Assembly: GCA_021796175.1 (NCBI GenBank)
Contig: JAJYOM010000007.1
Span: 1 to 24,352 of the forward strand
Source of the DNA: Thermoplasmata archaeon
GTDB lineage: Archaea; Thermoplasmatota; Thermoplasmata; Sysuiplasmatales; Sysuiplasmataceae
Reading direction: 5' to 3'
Length of the DNA: 24,352 nucleotides
Within the stretch, counting starts at the first letter, position 1, and the number at the start of each line of letters is the position of its first letter. Positions 22,714 through 24,352 of the stretch are shown in pieces. Below the pieces are notes generated by a model. It had not been told where the DNA came from. It was given only the letters and a program-made list of their open reading frames with translations, and made no database searches. Both the position numbers and the translations under genes were made by a program.

Positions 22714-23718
22714 ATGCGCGCCTTGGGCATTAGAGTATCGCCGGACAGCGCTGAAAAGGAAAGAAGGCTGCTTTCCGGACTGGGACTGCTTGAGCGCAGG
22801 CTCAGGACGCTGCGAGTCGAAGGGTGGGTTGTATTCCCAGTGACCGGCTACCCGCAGGCCGGTTCTGCAGGTGAACAGTGCGTTGCAGATTTCGAGGAGG
22901 CACTGCACCGCCCGGGCTTCAGGGAAGTGGTGGAAATACCGGCAGAGTTGCGCAAAAGTCTGCCTTCATCTTTCGATATTGTTGGCACGAAGGCGCTGAT
23001 CAAAATACCCGCCGAACTGGAAGAATACGGGGAGGCGCTGGGAAGCGCGATACTGCGGGCCAACACTTCGGTAGACGGTGTTTTCGCAGACAGCGGTGTG
23101 GCAGGCGAATACAGGCTGAGGAGGCTCAGGCCAATAGCCGGAACAGGGGCGACCGAAACAGAGGTGACTGAATACGGCATCAGGCTGAGGCTTGATGTCT
23201 CCAGGACATTCTATTCTCCCAGGCTTGCGGTCGAAAGGAGGCGCGTCTGCTCAACCATTGTATCCGGCGAGACAGTCCTGGACATGTTCGCCGGTGTGGG
23301 GCCCTTTTCAATTCAAGCTGCGAAATATGCTTTTCCCGGCAGGGTTGTCTCCATCGACATCAACCCTTATGCTGTTTCTTACCTGAAGGAAAATGCTGAA
23401 ATCAACCGAACGCCGAACGTGGAGGCTCATCTGCGGGATGCATCCGATTTCTCGGGCGGTCCCTTTGACAGGGTAATCATGAATCTACCTTCAGGGGGTG
23501 CCTCCTTCCTCGGACATGCACAATCGCTTCTTTCAGAAGGCGGGAGCATTGAATACTATGAGCTCATCGAGGATGCGGAACTGCAGCGCAGGTGCACCGG
23601 GCTCCTCTCCGCGGGGCTAGCACCCGGTAATATCAGGAAGATCAAGAGTTACTCCCCATCGCAGGGCATATACCACTTCACTCTGCGCAGGCTTACTTCC
23701 TTACGGGCTCAAGCGTGA
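22714..23718 (+). CDS. trm5: tRNA (guanine37-N1)-methyltransferase, Trm5 family
   Basis: From the ATG at 22714 (MRALGIRVSPDSAEKERRLL) the product is 334 residues, the size of archaeal Trm5a/b. An in-frame upstream extension would run antisense into dphB. Trm5 methylates G37 next to the anticodon, preventing +1 frameshifts; some archaeal forms also act in wyosine synthesis. Seen here: the N-terminal D1 domain (about 1-45); the linker block FYSPRLAVERRRV at 166-178; SAM-binding VLDMFAGVGPFSIQAAK at 188-204; VVSIDINPYAVSYLKENAEIN; and the catalytic-region NLPSGGASFL at 257-266 (N-L-P as in archaeal members). Its 3' end overlaps the convergent dCTP-deaminase-like gene by 26 bases. Confidence 0.92.
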   Translation: MRALGIRVSPDSAEKERRLLSGLGLLERRLRTLRVEGWVVFPVTGYPQAGSAGEQCVADFEEALHRPGFREVVEIPAELRKSLPSSFDIVGTKALIKIPAELEEYGEALGSAILRANTSVDGVFADSGVAGEYRLRRLRPIAGTGATETEVTEYGIRLRLDVSRTFYSPRLAVERRRVCSTIVSGETVLDMFAGVGPFSIQAAKYAFPGRVVSIDINPYAVSYLKENAEINRTPNVEAHLRDASDFSGGPFDRVIMNLPSGGASFLGHAQSLLSEGGSIEYYELIEDAELQRRCTGLLSAGLAPGNIRKIKSYSPSQGIYHFTLRRLTSLRAQA

Positions 23719-24178
23719 GCCTGTCCTGTCCCTGGTAGTTGCCCGACCTTTCACCATAGCCACTCTCTGATTTCGAGCACATCCTCTCAAAGACAATCTG
23801 CACGAAACGGGTGCCTTTCGACAGCTTCAGTGCCTTGCCTGATGCATTGTAGCCCGTAAGCGTCAGTACACCGGTGAATCCGGAATCAACTTTACCGAAG
23901 CTTGCTATGATCCCCTTCCTTGCGAAGCTGCTCCTTATCCACAGCTGCGCAGTGATGTCTCCGGGCATGTACAGCCTTTCCATCGTGGAGACTGCAAACC
24001 ATCTGCCGCCAGGTATTTCCGCCTCCTCGGTCGGAAGGCTGCTGTCATCTCCGAGCTGTATTGATGCAATCCTGAGGTCGTATCCGTTCGGCGTGAGGGA
24101 AGCGCCGTCGTAGTTCTCGGCTATCAGTATTTTCCCGCCGGACAATCTTGCAATTTCGCTGTCTGGGATGATGCACAT
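23693..24178 (-). CDS. dCTP deaminase/dUTPase superfamily protein without the catalytic glutamate
   Basis: The 161-residue product has the trimeric dUTPase-like fold of dCTP deaminases: SLTPNGYDLRI at about 27-37, RSSFARKG at 82-89, VDSGFTGVLTLTGYN at 97-111, and the C-terminal closing loop GNYQGQDRLTLEP at about 146-158. In E. coli Dcd the catalytic Glu138 lies in VLEFYN. The aligned residue here is Thr108 in LTLTGYN, so dCTP deamination is doubtful. dUTP pyrophosphatase or another nucleotide activity is an alternative, and it could also be a binding protein. The length is shorter than E. coli Dcd (193), as in archaeal members. The ATG at 24176-24178 follows a TATA-like box at 24201-24210. 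The stop overlaps trm5 by 26 bases. Confidence 0.85.
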   Translation of the reverse strand: MCIIPDSEIARLSGGKILIAENYDGASLTPNGYDLRIASIQLGDDSSLPTEEAEIPGGRWFAVSTMERLYMPGDITAQLWIRSSFARKGIIASFGKVDSGFTGVLTLTGYNASGKALKLSKGTRFVQIVFERMCSKSESGYGERSGNYQGQDRLTLEPVRK

Positions 24179-24200
24179 TCAACCTCGTATACCGGCAGCA

Positions 24201-24210
24201 TGTTAAAATA
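24201..24210 (-). promoter_or_regulatory. TATA-like box of the dCTP-deaminase-like gene
   Basis: TATTTTAACA on the minus strand, 23-32 bases upstream of the ATG, fits a leaderless transcript. Confidence 0.5.
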
Positions 24211-24313
24211 CAGTCGCAGCTCGTGCAGAACTCCGGAGAGGGGAAGCGGTTTAGTAAGGACAGGCTGTGGCGGTATTCACCTTGCATAGGGGGCAACGTG
24301 ACTTTTATTCGCC

Positions 24314-24352
24314 TTGCGAGGGGGAGGAGTAGGCAAAACTACCGTCGTGTTG
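24314..24352 (+). CDS. Start of a P-loop NTPase (5' fragment, runs off the right edge)
   Basis: The last 13 codons in this frame read L-R-GGGVGKTT-VVL, an exact Walker A (GxxxxGKT) loop of the kind seen in ParA/MinD ATPases and small GTPases. The only start-capable codon in frame is the TTG at 24314-24316. Upstream of it the frame reads LLFA and then meets a TGA at 24299-24301. LLFAL would make a natural first beta strand, so the real start may be disturbed by a frameshift near 24298-24301 or may simply be TTG. A TATA-like CTTTTATT at 24302-24309 is close by. It is too short to name. Confidence 0.4.
   Translation, partial: MRGGGVGKTTVVL

Overview
The window looks like a chromosome segment of an archaeon, most likely a member of the Thermoplasmata (Thermoplasmatota). 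The archaeal evidence is direct. There is a diphthine synthase (DphB), an archaeal-type Trm5 tRNA m1G37 methyltransferase, an NEMF/RqcH-like protein, and a threonine tRNA interrupted by introns. TATA-like boxes lie about 20-30 bases upstream of several start codons, as expected for leaderless transcripts. The large secreted protein with a DUF2341-like domain at the left edge is the kind of surface protein common in acidophilic Thermoplasmata. The lineage call is inference.

Layout. Bases 1-3138 (minus) hold a two-gene cell-surface unit: a membrane-anchored, Asn-Ser/Thr-rich protein followed by a very large secreted protein that runs off the left edge. Both look more AT-rich than the rest. Bases 3139-3963 are nearly gene-free but contain a perfect 11-bp inverted repeat and a possible 58-codon ORF. 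Bases 3964-9671 (minus) carry a SAM methyltransferase, a Rad50/SbcC-like ATPase of the hook-less YhaN type, its Mre11/SbcD-like partner, and a beta-class DNA methyltransferase. Divergent from the last are a D-2-hydroxyacid dehydrogenase and a small PD-(D/E)XK-like protein (9699-11121, plus). Next come a polysaccharide flippase, a DUF1015 protein and tRNA-Thr (all minus), then RqcH/NEMF, a pyrroline-5-carboxylate-dehydrogenase-like ALDH and a DUF72 protein (all plus). The right part has a CPA2 cation/proton antiporter (minus), a very divergent FtsZ-like protein (plus), DphB (minus) divergent from Trm5 (plus), and a dCTP-deaminase/dUTPase-family protein (minus). The window ends a few codons into a P-loop protein (plus).

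How the genes fit together. One theme is DNA break processing and marking (YhaN/YhaO-like pair plus orphan methylase). A second is translation quality (tRNA-Thr, RqcH, DphB, Trm5). A third is the cell surface (secreted glycoprotein-like pair, flippase). The best leads for something undescribed are four. First, the hook-less Rad50-like/Mre11-like pair beside a DNA methylase. Second, the FtsZ homologue whose GTP-binding and T7-loop motifs are both altered. Third, the tRNA-Thr(GGU) with a D-arm insertion in addition to a short anticodon-loop intron. Fourth, the DCD-family enzyme lacking the catalytic glutamate. Nothing resembling a CRISPR array, an intact transposase or an rRNA was seen.
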